A DNA stretch of 64,000 nt, from assembly GCA_946800325.1 (NCBI GenBank), contig OX326956.1, positions 71,683,087-71,747,086 of the forward strand, written 5' to 3'. This stretch comes from Luzula sylvatica (taxonomy: Eukaryota > Streptophyta > Magnoliopsida > Poales > Juncaceae). Positions within the stretch are counted from its first letter, which is position 1. The number at the start of each line of letters is the position of its first letter. The notes under the pieces are model-generated. The model was given only the letters and a program-made list of their open reading frames with translations. It made no database searches and was not told where the DNA came from. This document shows positions 1 to 10,144 of the stretch, in pieces. A program made the translations under genes and the position numbers.

Positions 1-1827
1 TTGTTTAAATCCTTGAGCGACGAGTCTCGCCTTGTTTCGTACCACGTTTCCGTGTTCATCAAGTTTATTTCGAAAGATCCATCGAGTCCCAATGATCGAA
101 CGATTCATGGGTTTTGGAACCAACATCCAAACTTGATTTCTTTCAAATTGTTTCAATTCTTCTTGCATTGCGATAATCCAATCTTCGTCTAGATTGGCTT
201 CCTTGAAGGATTTTGGCTCGGTGTGAGAAAGATATGCGCAATGAGCTACATAGTTGTGGACACGAGACCGAGTTCGTACACCTTCTCGGGGATCTCCAAC
301 AACGTTTGTGAGAGGATGGTGGGGTACTTCTCGGAGAACCTCGGGTATTTGGTAAGGAGTTTCACTCTCTTCTTCCTCTTCCTCCTGTTCTTCCTCTTCT
401 GGAGGATCATTGTTTTCTCTCTGAGGTTCATCAAGAGTTATGTCGATGTGTTGATATTCCAGCTCGGCTTGTTTTCTCGGTGATTTAGCAATTGTTTCCG
501 TGACTTCACCTACATTTAAGCTACCTTTCTCGGCTTCCTTTTTAGTTTCATCAAAATGTACGTGAACGGATTCACATACGACTCGTGTTGATCGTATGTA
601 AACTCGGTATGCTTTACTTGTACTTGAGTAACCGACAAATATTCCTTCAATGGATTTTGGATCGAGTTTGTCTCGATTACTCAATTCATCCAAGATATAG
701 CATTTGCATCCAAATACTCTCATGTAAGAGACATTTGGATTTCCCCCATACCATAGCTCATATGGCGTCTTCTTCAAAATAGGCCTTAAGCTAACCCTAT
801 TCACCACATGACATGCGGTGTTAGTGGCTTCGGCCCAAAGGTATTTTGGAGAAGGATGCTCACTTAGCATGGTACGGGCAAGTTCAATTAACGTTCGATT
901 TTTACGTTCAACCACACCATTTTGTTGAGGTGTGCGAGGAGCGGAAAATTCGCGTATATATCCCTTTTTATGACAAAATTCATCAAATTTTGCATTTCGA
1001 AATTCACCTCCATTGTCACTTCGAATGGTGACAATTGAGGTGCCTTTTTCATTTTCAACGAGAGTACAAAATTTGATGAAGTTGTCACACGTTTCACTTT
1101 TATGAAGTAAATAATGTATCCAGGTGAAACGTGAATAATCATCCACAATAACAAACATATACCTTTTATTACCTATGCTTGTAACGCTCATTGGTCCGCA
1201 AAGATCAAGATGGATGAGTTGAAGAGGTCGATTCGTGGTGACCATGTTCTTTGATTTGAACCCGGACGATCTCGTGTGTTTACCTTTTTCACACGCATCG
1301 CATAATCCTTCTAGTTCAAGTTTATGTGAGGGAAGTCCTCTAACTAATTGCTTTTTGGACAACCTATGTATAGTTTTCATGCAAATGTGACCTAACCGTC
1401 TATGCCATAATCGAGATACTGATTCTGATACAGTGAGACAATGGATTCCCGGCACGAATGATTCGAAATCAAAGTAGTATAGATTTTCGTGTCGGTTTCC
1501 TTTGCATACCGTGGTATTGTCTTTCATTCGATCAATCAAGCATGATAATTGATCGAATTTCACACAATATCCGGCATCACACAATTGGCTTATGCTAATT
1601 AAATTATGTTTAAGTCCAGTTACAAGATAGACATTCTCTAAAGTCCAATTTGAGGTACCTATAGAACCGATACCGATAATTTTACCTTTTTGATTTCCTC
1701 CGAAGGTAACGTCTCCTCCCTTGAACGGTTCGAGAGATTTGAACATCTCTCGATCCCAAGTCATATGTCTAGAACAACCACTATCTAGACACCATTTTGA
1801 TGACTTTGTTCTGGAAGTTAGGCCCAT
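1..1827 (-). CDS. pol: Copia pol polyprotein (protease-integrase-RT start), partial
   Basis: An uninterrupted minus-strand frame of 609 codons runs from ATG at 1827 off the left edge; I scanned it and found no stop. The aspartic protease motif LDSGCSRHMT is near residues 14-23. The gag-pre-integrase motif WHRRLGHIC is near residue 139. The integrase core follows, with LIHLDLCGP near 203, IRSDNGGEF near 267 and the third acidic residue in NGVVERKNR near 300, so the D,D,E set is present. The C-terminal part visible here enters reverse transcriptase (TRWIFRNKLDEHG, KARLVAQGF). A TAG stop immediately precedes the ATG. The polyprotein would mature into the enzymes that copy and integrate the element. 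It has no separate promoter and must be expressed from the LTR transcript. Confidence 0.93.
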   Translation of the reverse strand, partial: MGLTSRTKSSKWCLDSGCSRHMTWDREMFKSLEPFKGGDVTFGGNQKGKIIGIGSIGTSNWTLENVYLVTGLKHNLISISQLCDAGYCVKFDQLSCLIDRMKDNTTVCKGNRHENLYYFDFESFVPGIHCLTVSESVSRLWHRRLGHICMKTIHRLSKKQLVRGLPSHKLELEGLCDACEKGKHTRSSGFKSKNMVTTNRPLQLIHLDLCGPMSVTSIGNKRYMFVIVDDYSRFTWIHYLLHKSETCDNFIKFCTLVENEKGTSIVTIRSDNGGEFRNAKFDEFCHKKGYIREFSAPRTPQQNGVVERKNRTLIELARTMLSEHPSPKYLWAEATNTACHVVNRVSLRPILKKTPYELWYGGNPNVSYMRVFGCKCYILDELSNRDKLDPKSIEGIFVGYSSTSKAYRVYIRSTRVVCESVHVHFDETKKEAEKGSLNVGEVTETIAKSPRKQAELEYQHIDITLDEPQRENNDPPEEEEQEEEEEESETPYQIPEVLREVPHHPLTNVVGDPREGVRTRSRVHNYVAHCAYLSHTEPKSFKEANLDEDWIIAMQEELKQFERNQVWMLVPKPMNRSIIGTRWIFRNKLDEHGNVVRNKARLVAQGFKQ

Positions 1828-1964
1828 CTATAAGAAATTTATATTAGTTAAACCAAAAATTGAAATTGAATAATATGAATTCTTACTAACTATACTCCCC
1901 CTAAGTATTTGGCTTAAGGTATGGTATACTAGGGAGTATAGTGTCTCAAGTTAGGGTTTTACAC
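1828..1964 (-). other. Candidate 137-nt intron joining gag to pol in frame
   Basis: The minus strand reads AGG|GTGTAAAACC at the end of gag and TTTCTTATAG|ATGGGC at the start of pol, with a branch-point-like TTTAACTAAT about 20 nt before the acceptor. Removing 1964-1828 takes out the gag stop codon and the stop before pol, and fuses the two frames in phase 0. Splicing to set the Gag:Pol ratio is known for Drosophila copia and reported for some plant copia elements; that it happens here is inference. The alternative is simply a spacer between separately translated frames. Confidence 0.45.
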
Positions 1965-3164
1965 CCTAGGGGGTCCTATACCGAAAGAGGTAGAGGAACC
2001 CATTGAGTGACGATCTTTACGCATCCACATGACGTTTGATGCCACTTTTGGATTGCGAAGATTACACCCGGTTGAGACATGACCGATTTTGCAACAAGAG
2101 TTACAGAATGCTACAGTGGGTTTGTTTATGGTTGAGGAACTGTTCACAAAGTAATTAGAGAGTTGACTTGGATTACTTCTCTTAGGAGTTATCGATTTTG
2201 GCATTTGATAAAATTCATTTGATTGAAATTTGTTTGGTTTAAATCGATTTGGTTTAAGTTGATTGTATGCGTTTGTGTAATGTTTGGGAGACCCTTTTTG
2301 ATATAATGCCTCGGTGTGGTTTGTCACTTCATAGAAATAACCATTTGGTCCCCGTTTGAATAAACAATCGGTTCTTCCCAAATTTTTACGTCTAGGTTGT
2401 GAATTTTGTGAGACATGATTGTTCCTATAGTTATTATTAACATTGTTAAGTTGTTCCTTTTTCACATTTTTCTTTGTGTTGTTATCATGGTATATGAAAG
2501 CACTTCCATGACTACTAGATTTATTGTTCTCCCCTTTGGATTTGTGATTTTTGGATATGGAACAGTCGGGTTTATTACCGTTAATTTTCTTATATCCTAA
2601 ACCGGATTTATCATTGGGCTTTTGTCCCGTTAATGACGATTTTAAGACATCATCCAATGAAGGGGGACTCAATGCAATAATTGCACATGCCCTCTTCAAG
2701 GACTCATTCTCAACTTTCATAGTTTGAATTTCGACTTTTAAATGAGAAATCTCATATTTCAGGGTTTGACATTCACATTTTGAAAATCCTTTAAATTCAT
2801 TTATTTGAGTTTTGTATGCCAAGATGGATAGCTCAAGAGAAGCTACCTTATCCTTGAGAGCTTGTGTGGGGCTTTCAAGTTTACCCTCATTTAGTTGAGA
2901 GTTCCCTTCATCCCTAAGAAACTCGTCACAAGATTCGAGTTCTAGTTTGGATGCGGGAGAAAATTCAGGTCTAGGTAACGATTTTATGCCAAATAAAGAG
3001 TTAGTACGTACCTCATAACTTTTGTCATGTGTCGAGCTTAGAGTGGGAGAGGAAGGTTCTGCGTCTACAACTATGGGCTGGTGGTGTGTCGAAGTTAGAC
3101 CTCGTTCAATACGGAGAGAGTGAATGGCTGCTTCCACCGCGCTCATGGGATTAAATTCAGCCAT
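1959..3164 (-). CDS. gag: Copia Gag nucleocapsid-like protein
   Basis: A 401-aa frame directly downstream of the PBS. It contains a central coiled-coil-like stretch (KYEISHLKVEIQTMKVENES, near residues 137-156), a long Asn/Lys/Ser-rich linker, and one CCHC zinc knuckle near the C-terminus (CNSCCKIGHVSTGC, spacing C-x2-C-x4-H-x4-C). Gag of copia elements packages the element RNA in cytoplasmic virus-like particles. The start ATG at 3164 is the first ATG after the PBS in this frame. The frame stops at 1959 and lies in a different phase from pol. The N-terminal half has no domain I can recognise by eye, so the assignment rests on position, the knuckle and linkage to pol. Confidence 0.85.
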   Translation of the reverse strand: MAEFNPMSAVEAAIHSLRIERGLTSTHHQPIVVDAEPSSPTLSSTHDKSYEVRTNSLFGIKSLPRPEFSPASKLELESCDEFLRDEGNSQLNEGKLESPTQALKDKVASLELSILAYKTQINEFKGFSKCECQTLKYEISHLKVEIQTMKVENESLKRACAIIALSPPSLDDVLKSSLTGQKPNDKSGLGYKKINGNKPDCSISKNHKSKGENNKSSSHGSAFIYHDNNTKKNVKKEQLNNVNNNYRNNHVSQNSQPRRKNLGRTDCLFKRGPNGYFYEVTNHTEALYQKGSPKHYTNAYNQLKPNRFKPNKFQSNEFYQMPKSITPKRSNPSQLSNYFVNSSSTINKPTVAFCNSCCKIGHVSTGCNLRNPKVASNVMWMRKDRHSMGSSTSFGIGPPRV

Positions 3165-3219
3165 TAGATCGTAAGGTACAAGTTTATCCTTAATAAATTT
3201 AAGAGATGGTTAGTACCCT

Positions 3220-3231
3220 GCTCTGATACCA
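3220..3231 (-). other. Primer binding site (initiator tRNA-Met)
   Basis: The minus strand reads TGGTATCAGAGC, complementary to the 3' end of plant initiator tRNA-Met, two bases inside the LTR edge. This is the minus-strand DNA priming site of the element. Confidence 0.93.
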
Positions 3232-3233
3232 AT

Positions 3234-4497
3234 TGTTGGTTAATTCTAACCTAGAGGGGAGTAAATTTGGCAATCTAGCTTACACTTAGTTTAGATTTAA
3301 ACCTAATTTACGGTGCGGAATAAATAATAATTTAGATGATAGAAATGATACCGTACAAACACTTTAACACAAGATGTTTGTTTACGAAGTTCGGTAGGTG
3401 GTTGCTTTGTAGCTTTAACTCACCCTTTACTCGCTTAATTGACCGACTCAATTATTTGCGAGTACCTACGTCTCCGGGAATGCCTTGTGCCTCTTTTTGG
3501 CTTTCGATTGAATTCCAACTCAACTCGATTACAAGGATTTGCCTAGATCGATTTACACGCTTCTATCGATCTATAGCTAAGGCTCTTTACACTTTGTTGC
3601 ACTAGCCTATTACACTTTTTCACTAATCGAGCTACAACGTGATCGGTCACGTGAGTGGGATACGATTAGTGGAGAATATCGAAAGTAGATCAACGATCTA
3701 AAGAGGTTTCTCAAGCTATCAATGGATATAGATAATCACAGCTTAGGGTTTCTCTCTTTTTAGGTTTGTATGTTTGAAAGTGGAGAAGTGGGAGAGAGAG
3801 ACCCATGAAGGATTCTATTTATACTCTCTATAGAAATCCTTCAGAAAACTTGTAGTGCGTTCGAACGCATAAAGTCCGTTCAGAACGCACTTGTAGTTTG
3901 CACTAGCCGTTTCAAAATAACGTGCAAGTACATCTTTCGTTCGAACCCACACATCCCTGTTACATTTTCCCGTTCACAGGAAGGATTGTCCGTTCAACGC
4001 ACTCAGAAGGTTGGTGAACGGATTCTAATTGTCCGTTCGAACGGACATGATTGTTCGTTCGAACGCACACATCCCTGTGACACGTTTGGTTCTAATCAAG
4101 GTTTAAAGTTTTGATATGTGGCAAGTCCGTTGTGAACGGACTTTGAGTTCGTTCAGAACGCACTTCCTGCTTGACTGAACTCTTTGTTATTTTGAACATG
4201 ATTTTACTTGAGTTCTATTAGGTTTGTACCTATGGTTTATTTGTGGCGTATCCCACTCACGGAAGGCTTCAACATCTTGATTCTTGATGTATTCCAATGG
4301 CCTTCCTTGTGTTCTTCTTTTCTTGTTTATCTTGAGACTTCATGTCCTGATTCTTGATGTAATCCACTGAAATCCTCCTTCACAAGTCCTCCTTCATCTT
4401 CGTATCGTACCTATGTTATCCTGCACTTTTCTGGATGTATACATTAGTAATGACAGTGTTTTGAAATAATCAAACTATCAGGAAATTTTAACCAACA
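3234..4497 (-). repeat. 5' LTR of the copia element (1264 bp)
   Basis: It is bounded by TGTTGGTTAA at 3234-3243 and TTAACCAACA at 4488-4497 and abuts the PBS. It holds a TATA box at 3816-3823 (minus). Upstream of this, in U3 (about 3845-4165), is a cluster of short near-palindromes built on CGTTCGAACG or GTCCGTT...AACGGAC. The matching 3' LTR is outside the window, so age cannot be estimated from LTR divergence. Confidence 0.92.
3816..3823 (-). promoter_or_regulatory. TATA box in the copia LTR
   Basis: TATAAATA on the minus strand, followed about 30 nt later by a pyrimidine-rich stretch leading to gag. It fits the U3/R promoter of a plant LTR; no experimental start site is implied. Confidence 0.6.
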
Positions 4498-5411
4498 CCT
4501 GTTACCAGTGAGATTGGTACTGATTGTTTTCATAAAAATGGAAATCGAAACCAAAGTCGTAAAACAACTGAAGGAAAAGGAAAAGAGAAACTAACAGGTT
4601 CAAATCGAGATTTAAATGCAAAAATTTGGTGGTTTAATTCAGACTTAAATGAAGAAGAAAAAGAAAAAACAGAAAAGAGATGCAAATCAACCAAACAAAA
4701 ATCAAATAAACATAATATTTGAAGAGACTAGTACCTTAAGAGGTGTTGTTGAAGGCTTGGAAGATCTCAATAGCGAAAATAGGGCATCTAGTCCAGAATA
4801 TAGAGAAACGATTGAGATTGAAGGTTGGACAGCTTCGCTAGAAGATCTGGGCTTTGCTACTGAGCCAGATTAAAGAGTGTAAGGTTGATAGGGTTTATAG
4901 TTTTCATTAGTAGATCTACTTGTGGATCTAAGAGAAGACAAATTAAGGAAGTTTTCATGGATGAGTGAATAAAAGAGGCTAGGGTTTTTTCTTATGCAAG
5001 GCGGTGTTTGATAGAGAAGAAGATGAGAAAGTGAGGCGGAAAAGAGAGAAACTGTGGCTAAGGTTTCTATCTGTAAGGCGGTGCGATGTCAAGAGGAAGA
5101 TGCAAAAGTGTGGAAGGAGAGAGAGAAAGAAAAGGGGAGCAGCTTATATACCTAGGTCATCGAAAATCCAGGAATTATGTTCCAAAGAAAAAGTAGGATT
5201 AGCTTTCCTGGTTTCTTCACCAGACATACAATCTGGGTCTTAATTAGGGTTAGATCCTTTATATTATGGTTAGGTTAAAAGATTAGTTAAGGGGTCAAAT
5301 ATTACATTGTAAATCGTATAAAACTCCATGTAATCTTTTTTAAACTTTACATAATATATAAAACAATAGAAGTAGGACTTAAGAACCTACTCTATTTTCA
5401 TCACAAAAAAT
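4498..5411. other. Single-copy DNA with promoter-like features on the minus strand
   Basis: No recognisable protein is encoded on either strand. On the minus strand there is a TATA-like TATATAAG at 5150-5143. It is followed by a CT-rich leader, an AAACCCTAG telo-box-like motif near 4980-4990, and an ATG near 4959 opening a short frame. This looks like the promoter and 5' leader of a host gene whose body may have been disrupted when the copia element inserted at 4497. Two short plus-strand frames (4649-4873, 5004-5243) have low-complexity Lys/Arg-rich translations and are probably not genes. Assignment is inference only. Confidence 0.25.
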
Positions 5412-6540
5412 TTATTAATACCGGATTAAGTATTATGTTTATTAATTGTATTAATTAGTATACATAACATATGTGTTGGTGACACCTGGAATTGCATTAC
5501 ATTTCTCTTTTAAGATGGTGACAATGATGAGTCAGAATTCTTTTTCAACGTAATATGTTAGATTTATAAAATTTGCTCGATGCTCAACTTAATTCTAGGA
5601 AAAACAAAAAACAAATTATGGGCAATTTGAACCATAACTGTTTTCAAAAATAAAATTGAAATATGTACGCATATTTAATGAAGCGAGTCATGCACATTGA
5701 ATGAAAAAAAAAAGACTCATGCAAATTAAATGAAGTTATCGCAAATAATTATACCAAAACCCATAATATCAAATATGGCCAATTTTTATGGGAATTGTTT
5801 TTCATATATCTCTCAAAAACTTTAAAATAACAAATTTATCCCTCCAAAACAACTGATAACATATTTATCCTTCCTAAATTTAATTTGTTCCAAATTTATC
5901 CAAACTTAACATATCAGTTAATTTTAACGGTAAAGTAATGTAATGACTTATTTACCCCTAAAATTAACAAACTATTTTCATGTAACTCTAAATCCGGTAA
6001 TTAGTTTTTTTGATGGAACCGAAACCCGATAAGCATCAAACGCGGACCTGATAAACTATCATCGGAACTTCTCCAAAGGGCTCTTTTAAATCATGGTGAG
6101 TTGGCTACTAAAATCGTCCATGGCGCATGACGAATGGAAATCTCGACGAATTTTGTTTAGGGTACGTGATATGGAGAAGTTAGACTGGCGAAGCTCGCTC
6201 TGGTGACACGATCCAGTGAAAGGCGATCGGGAGAAGTTGGCACCTAAAAACCTCTTGAGCATAGTTGCTGAACCGTGTCTCCAATGCGATTTCGGATGAT
6301 ATTCTCTCTTTAATCCATTTCAATATTCGTAGGAAACATTTTTTTCTCTATATTTCAATTCTTCCACATTATCACAGTAGTATTTGACTAGATTAGGCCT
6401 ATTTAAGGTTCAGTTAGACGGATTTATTTCAATTAATTTTTATTAGGATGAGTTATACTTCATTGCGATTTAATTTTATGCTTAAATAAGATCTAGGAGA
6501 GTTGTGCAGGAATAAGGGGAGAGATTGTTTTGCATAAAGG
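5412..6540. other. Duplicated non-coding stretch (block 1)
   Basis: AT-rich and nearly identical to 36106-37234. I see no convincing gene on either strand. A slightly more GC-rich patch at about 6010-6300 could be an old gene fragment, but its frames differ between the two copies. The last 8 bases, CATAAAGG (6533-6540), are the target duplicated by the next element. Confidence 0.7.
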
Positions 6541-7520
6541 CAGGCCCGCCCATCAATAAGGTCAGCGAAGCCAAGGATTCGGGTCCAATTCTTTTAGGGG
6601 TTCAATATTTTTTCAATATACATATACATACATGAGTAATGTACTATTTTTTGTATACCGAAATCTGCACTTTTTCAAAAGCATAGAGCCATTATGTGTA
6701 GACTAAGGGCAACATGAAGGACCCTTATATAAGAAAACATTTAGTAACACGTCATGAATTTAACCCATGTGAGACTATTAAAGAGTTACACAAACCGGGA
6801 AAGTAAAAAAAGATCAGATCAACATCTCAATCATCATATTTTGAGCCCAAATAAAAATTAAAGTAACAATATATCAGAGACAAGTTGTTAATGTTTAAAT
6901 TTAACAACCCAATCTTCTCATTTTTATATATTTTTTAATATGTTAATGTTTAAATATAACAAAAAATCATATAATAATCATATAAATTAATATAAGTATA
7001 TTTTATAATATTAATTTATACTTTTTTGATAAATAAAATTAAAATTTTTTTAGTATTTTTTTTATTTTAAAATTATAATGTTTTTTATTCGGTTCAACTG
7101 AATAAATCGAATAACATTTCGGTTTATTCGGGTCGGTTTTTAATCAGTCCAAGTGTTAAGCGGTTCGGTTCGGTTCGAATTTTATTCGATTCGGTTTATT
7201 CGGTTCAACGACCGAATGAACACCACTAGAGACAACTTTTATGTGGCTATTTATAAAAAAAAATTATAGTGAGTCCGCTATATTAAAATATATATCAACT
7301 TTTTTGATACTTTATTTTCGAAAAATGCGAGAAAATTAATATTTATGTTAAATTTTATAATAGTATGTTGTTTTGGATTTATGTATTTAATTTTTTTTAA
7401 GGTAAAAGTAATGTAAGAATTTTTGAATTATATATTTGATATTTTTTAGTAAGTTAATTAATTTACGGGTCCACTTTTCAATTTGACTTCGGGTACTTGA
7501 AAATTATGGACCGGCCCTTG
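6541..7520. mobile_element. Non-autonomous hAT-like element, 980 bp
   Basis: The element starts CAGGCCCGCCCAT and ends GGACCGGCCCTTG. It is flanked by the exact 8-bp duplication CATAAAGG at 6533-6540 and 7521-7528. Block 2 has the uninterrupted site with a single CATAAAGG at 37227-37234, which proves insertion after duplication. The 8-bp target duplication and C(A/T)GG-type GC-rich termini fit hAT. No transposase is visible. The inside is AT-rich, with a GGTTCGGTTCG-rich patch near 7080-7230. The end of this patch (GAATGAACACCACTA) looks like the terminus of a second, older hAT-like element. Confidence 0.85.
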
Positions 7521-7578
7521 CATAAAGGTCCTCTTCACAAAAATCTTGCATAAATGTGCATGTTACTCTTACTATGTT

Positions 7579-10144
7579 CTTTTTTGTGCATAAAAACCCG
7601 TAGGTAAATATTTACAAATTTTCACCATTACAAATAATAAACGTAGGACTCAACTAGTGACATACTAAAAACGGATCCTCAATAAGGAGGTCCTTGACAA
7701 TAGGCACCTAAAACCCTATTCCGAAATGCTTTGACCTAACCGAGCTTTCCGAGCTAGATTATCCGCCTCCTTGTTTAAGTCCCTCAATATGAGATAAAAA
7801 CTCCAACCCGAATATAATTTTGCCAACGCTCGGCAATCTTGAAATTCGTAATATACCCGCCAATCTATGTCGAGCGAAGCGTTTGCCATGGCATCGATAA
7901 GGATCTTATTATCCGAAAAGATTGCGCAAGATGAAATACCAAGAATATGAAGCTTTTGTAAGGCGTATAGGCATGCAAGAACCTCGGCTTGAAATGGCGA
8001 TTGAGCTCGGGTCGGTTTTTGTTCACAATAAATGCGAACACCGTGCTTTGCTATTAGAAAACCACTCCCCGCACTAGACGGTGTCCAAGATCCGTCAAAA
8101 TGACATGTGAAGTCTTTGTTTCCGCGATAACCAGCATCCCAATTGGCAATTTGGACATCCCGATATGGATTCGACAATTTTGTAATCGAGAGGGCCAAGT
8201 TATTTATTTCGCTCGGTTTATATTTTTTATTAGCAAAAACCCATTCACAACGACATTTCCAAATTGTCCAAAGCGTGTTGGCGAAGACACAAAATTGTCT
8301 TTCATCAAGGTGCTTGGCGAAATAACGAAGAATATCTTGGAAATCACCATGAAGATTCTCCGTTTTGATCCCAAGAGGAGAGGTAAACCATACAATTTGC
8401 GTTAGAGGACAAAAAAAGGTTAAGTGTAAAAGATCCTCGTCACCCCAAGAACATCTCGGACAAAGCGGGGCTAAGTGAGGTAATCGGCGATGTAGATTGG
8501 TGTTAGTTGGCAAGGCATTTTGGCACGCACGCCAAAGGAAAGTCGATACTCGTGGTGTTAAAGCGTTATTTCCCCAAATTGCCGTCCACAATTTCTTGGG
8601 CCATGGTACCACTATTCCTTGAGTCCTTGCCACTAAATTTAGGTACGCTTGCTTGCATGAGAAATTTTCATTGGGCGCCCCTTTCCAAATCAGTCGGTCC
8701 GGGTTCCGGAGCGACGAGTTGGAGAGTATCGAATCGGATAGGATTTGTATTGCTTTGCTTGGACCGAGTTTGTCTAATATCAAGGATATATTCCAAGATA
8801 TATCATCGGGGTTTATAAAATCCGAAACCCGCAACTTGCGCTCGACTTTATTCTTCGGTCGATCCATTAGCCAGTTGGCGTACCATGGTTCTCCAATTGC
8901 GGGACATGTTTGTCCATTGCCGATGAGCCAAAATACCATATCGTGAAAGTGGGATCGTTGATTAAGCAAAGATTGCCAAAACTTGGTGGTATTGTGCCTT
9001 CTTTTTGTATGCCAAATGGTATTAGATGGAAAGTATTTGGCTTTAAGGATTTGTACCCATAACCGTCCTTCATCGGTGAGTATTCTCCAAAGATGTTTTT
9101 GTAATAAAGTTTGGTTCACCAATCGTAAGTCTCGAACTCCTAACCCGCCCTCAATCTTTGGTCGCGCAATAGTCTCCCATTTACAAAAAGCTAGAAATCG
9201 CCCTTCTTTTTTACCCCACCAAAAACGCCTAATAATTTGAGTTAATTTCTTAATGGTAGTTTTCGGCAGTAATTCGGTATACATAGAGTAAATTGGGATT
9301 GCGGCAAGCACCGAGTTGAGAAGTACTAGTCTTCCCGCATGTGATAGAGTATGAATTTTCCAACCCGCAAGTTTCGTTTGAAATTGTGCTACGAGGTTTG
9401 AGGAATCTATAGATCCTTTAGACCGGATGTGAATACCAAGATATCTCTCTTTTGGCACGGCTTTTGTTGCGCCTAAAATGGATAAAGTCTCCTCTTGGGA
9501 TGCTTCGGATACGTTGCGGCTAAACCACACCTTGGACTTGGATGGATTTAAGCATTGACCGGATACCAACTCAAAAGATGTAAATGCCTCTTTAATTCGA
9601 ATAACTTCGCGAGGGTTTGTCGCTGCGAAAACGGTCACATCATCCGCATAGAGCGAATGATTAATTGGGGGGGGGGGGGGGGGGGATGAGTAAGCTATTT
9701 TGACTCCATGTATATAATTAGTATGAGTCGCGTAATTCAAAGATCTAGAGAATAAATCCATTCCGAGTATAAATTAGTACGGTGATAAGGGACAACCTTG
9801 TCGTAATCCTCGACCGGGTTTGAAAAAACCATCGCCTTTGCCATTAAACAATATTGAGAATTGAGCACATCTTATACATGAGTCAATGAGGGATATAAGG
9901 TGGGGAGGGAAGTTATAATGGTATAATATCGCTCTTAAATATTCCCAACTCATTCGATCAAACGCCTTTGATAAGTCCGCTTTAAGTGCGAATGAGGGAG
10001 TCGAAAAATTTGCTTCACTAAAAGAGTGAAGTACCTCTTTTAGAATAATTATATTATCCGAGATTAACCGGGACGGAAGAAAGGCATTTTGTTCGTCTAC
10101 AATCATTGTCATAAAAAATGGGCGAATTCGATTAACTATTATTT
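7579..10144 (-). mobile_element. 5'-truncated L1-type LINE, minus strand
   Basis: Comparison with the unfilled site in block 2 (37283-37285) places the insertion between 7578 and 10145. On the minus strand it starts inside the reverse transcriptase and runs through the zinc-binding and RNase H regions to a 137-bp 3' untranslated region, ending in a short A-run (CTTTTTT on the plus strand at 7579). Truncation at the 5' end with retention of the 3' end is the usual outcome of target-primed reverse transcription. I see no long target duplication. Confidence 0.92.
7716..10112 (-). pseudogene. LINE ORF2 fragment: RT, zf-RVT and RNase H, one nonsense codon
   Basis: A single frame of about 800 codons carries RT motifs from the fingers onward (DEQNAFLPSRLISDN, LKADLSKAFDRMSWEY, LRQGCPLSPY). 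It then continues through YADD, a zf-RVT domain (LWRACQNALPTNTNLHRRLP; cysteines in LCPRCSWGDEDLLHLTFFC) and a C-terminal RNase H domain. The RNase H acidic residues are visible in CHFDGSW, FQAEVLA, IFSDNK and LNKEADNLARKA. The frame is broken only by TAA at 9776-9774, just after SPY; both sides are otherwise in the same frame. A G19 run at 9667-9685 is translated as a proline run just before YADD, which is unlikely to be ancestral. The few lesions indicate a recent copy, but it has no 5' end and cannot move by itself. Confidence 0.93.

Larger units (their letters stand above)
1..4497 (-). mobile_element. Ty1/copia LTR retrotransposon, 5' part, cut by window edge
   Basis: Read on the minus strand, the order is LTR (4497-3234), a primer binding site matching initiator tRNA-Met (3231-3220), gag (3164-1959), then protease, integrase and the start of reverse transcriptase (1827-1). 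Integrase before reverse transcriptase is the copia order. The 3' part of pol and the 3' LTR lie left of the window. Both reading frames are free of internal stops, so the copy looks fairly young. The LTR has a 10-bp inverted terminus, TGTTGGTTAA / TTAACCAACA. The candidate target duplication to the right of the element is 4498-4502, but its partner is out of view. Seen directly: frames, LTR termini and PBS. From family knowledge: the copia assignment. Confidence 0.95.

Noticed and set aside
4649..5243. Two short plus-strand frames (74 and 79 aa)
   Set aside because: Low-complexity Lys/Arg-rich translations with no family resemblance. The opposite strand has better promoter-like features.
8100..9240. 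Several plus-strand frames of 60-103 codons
   Set aside because: They are shadows of the LINE ORF2 on the minus strand.
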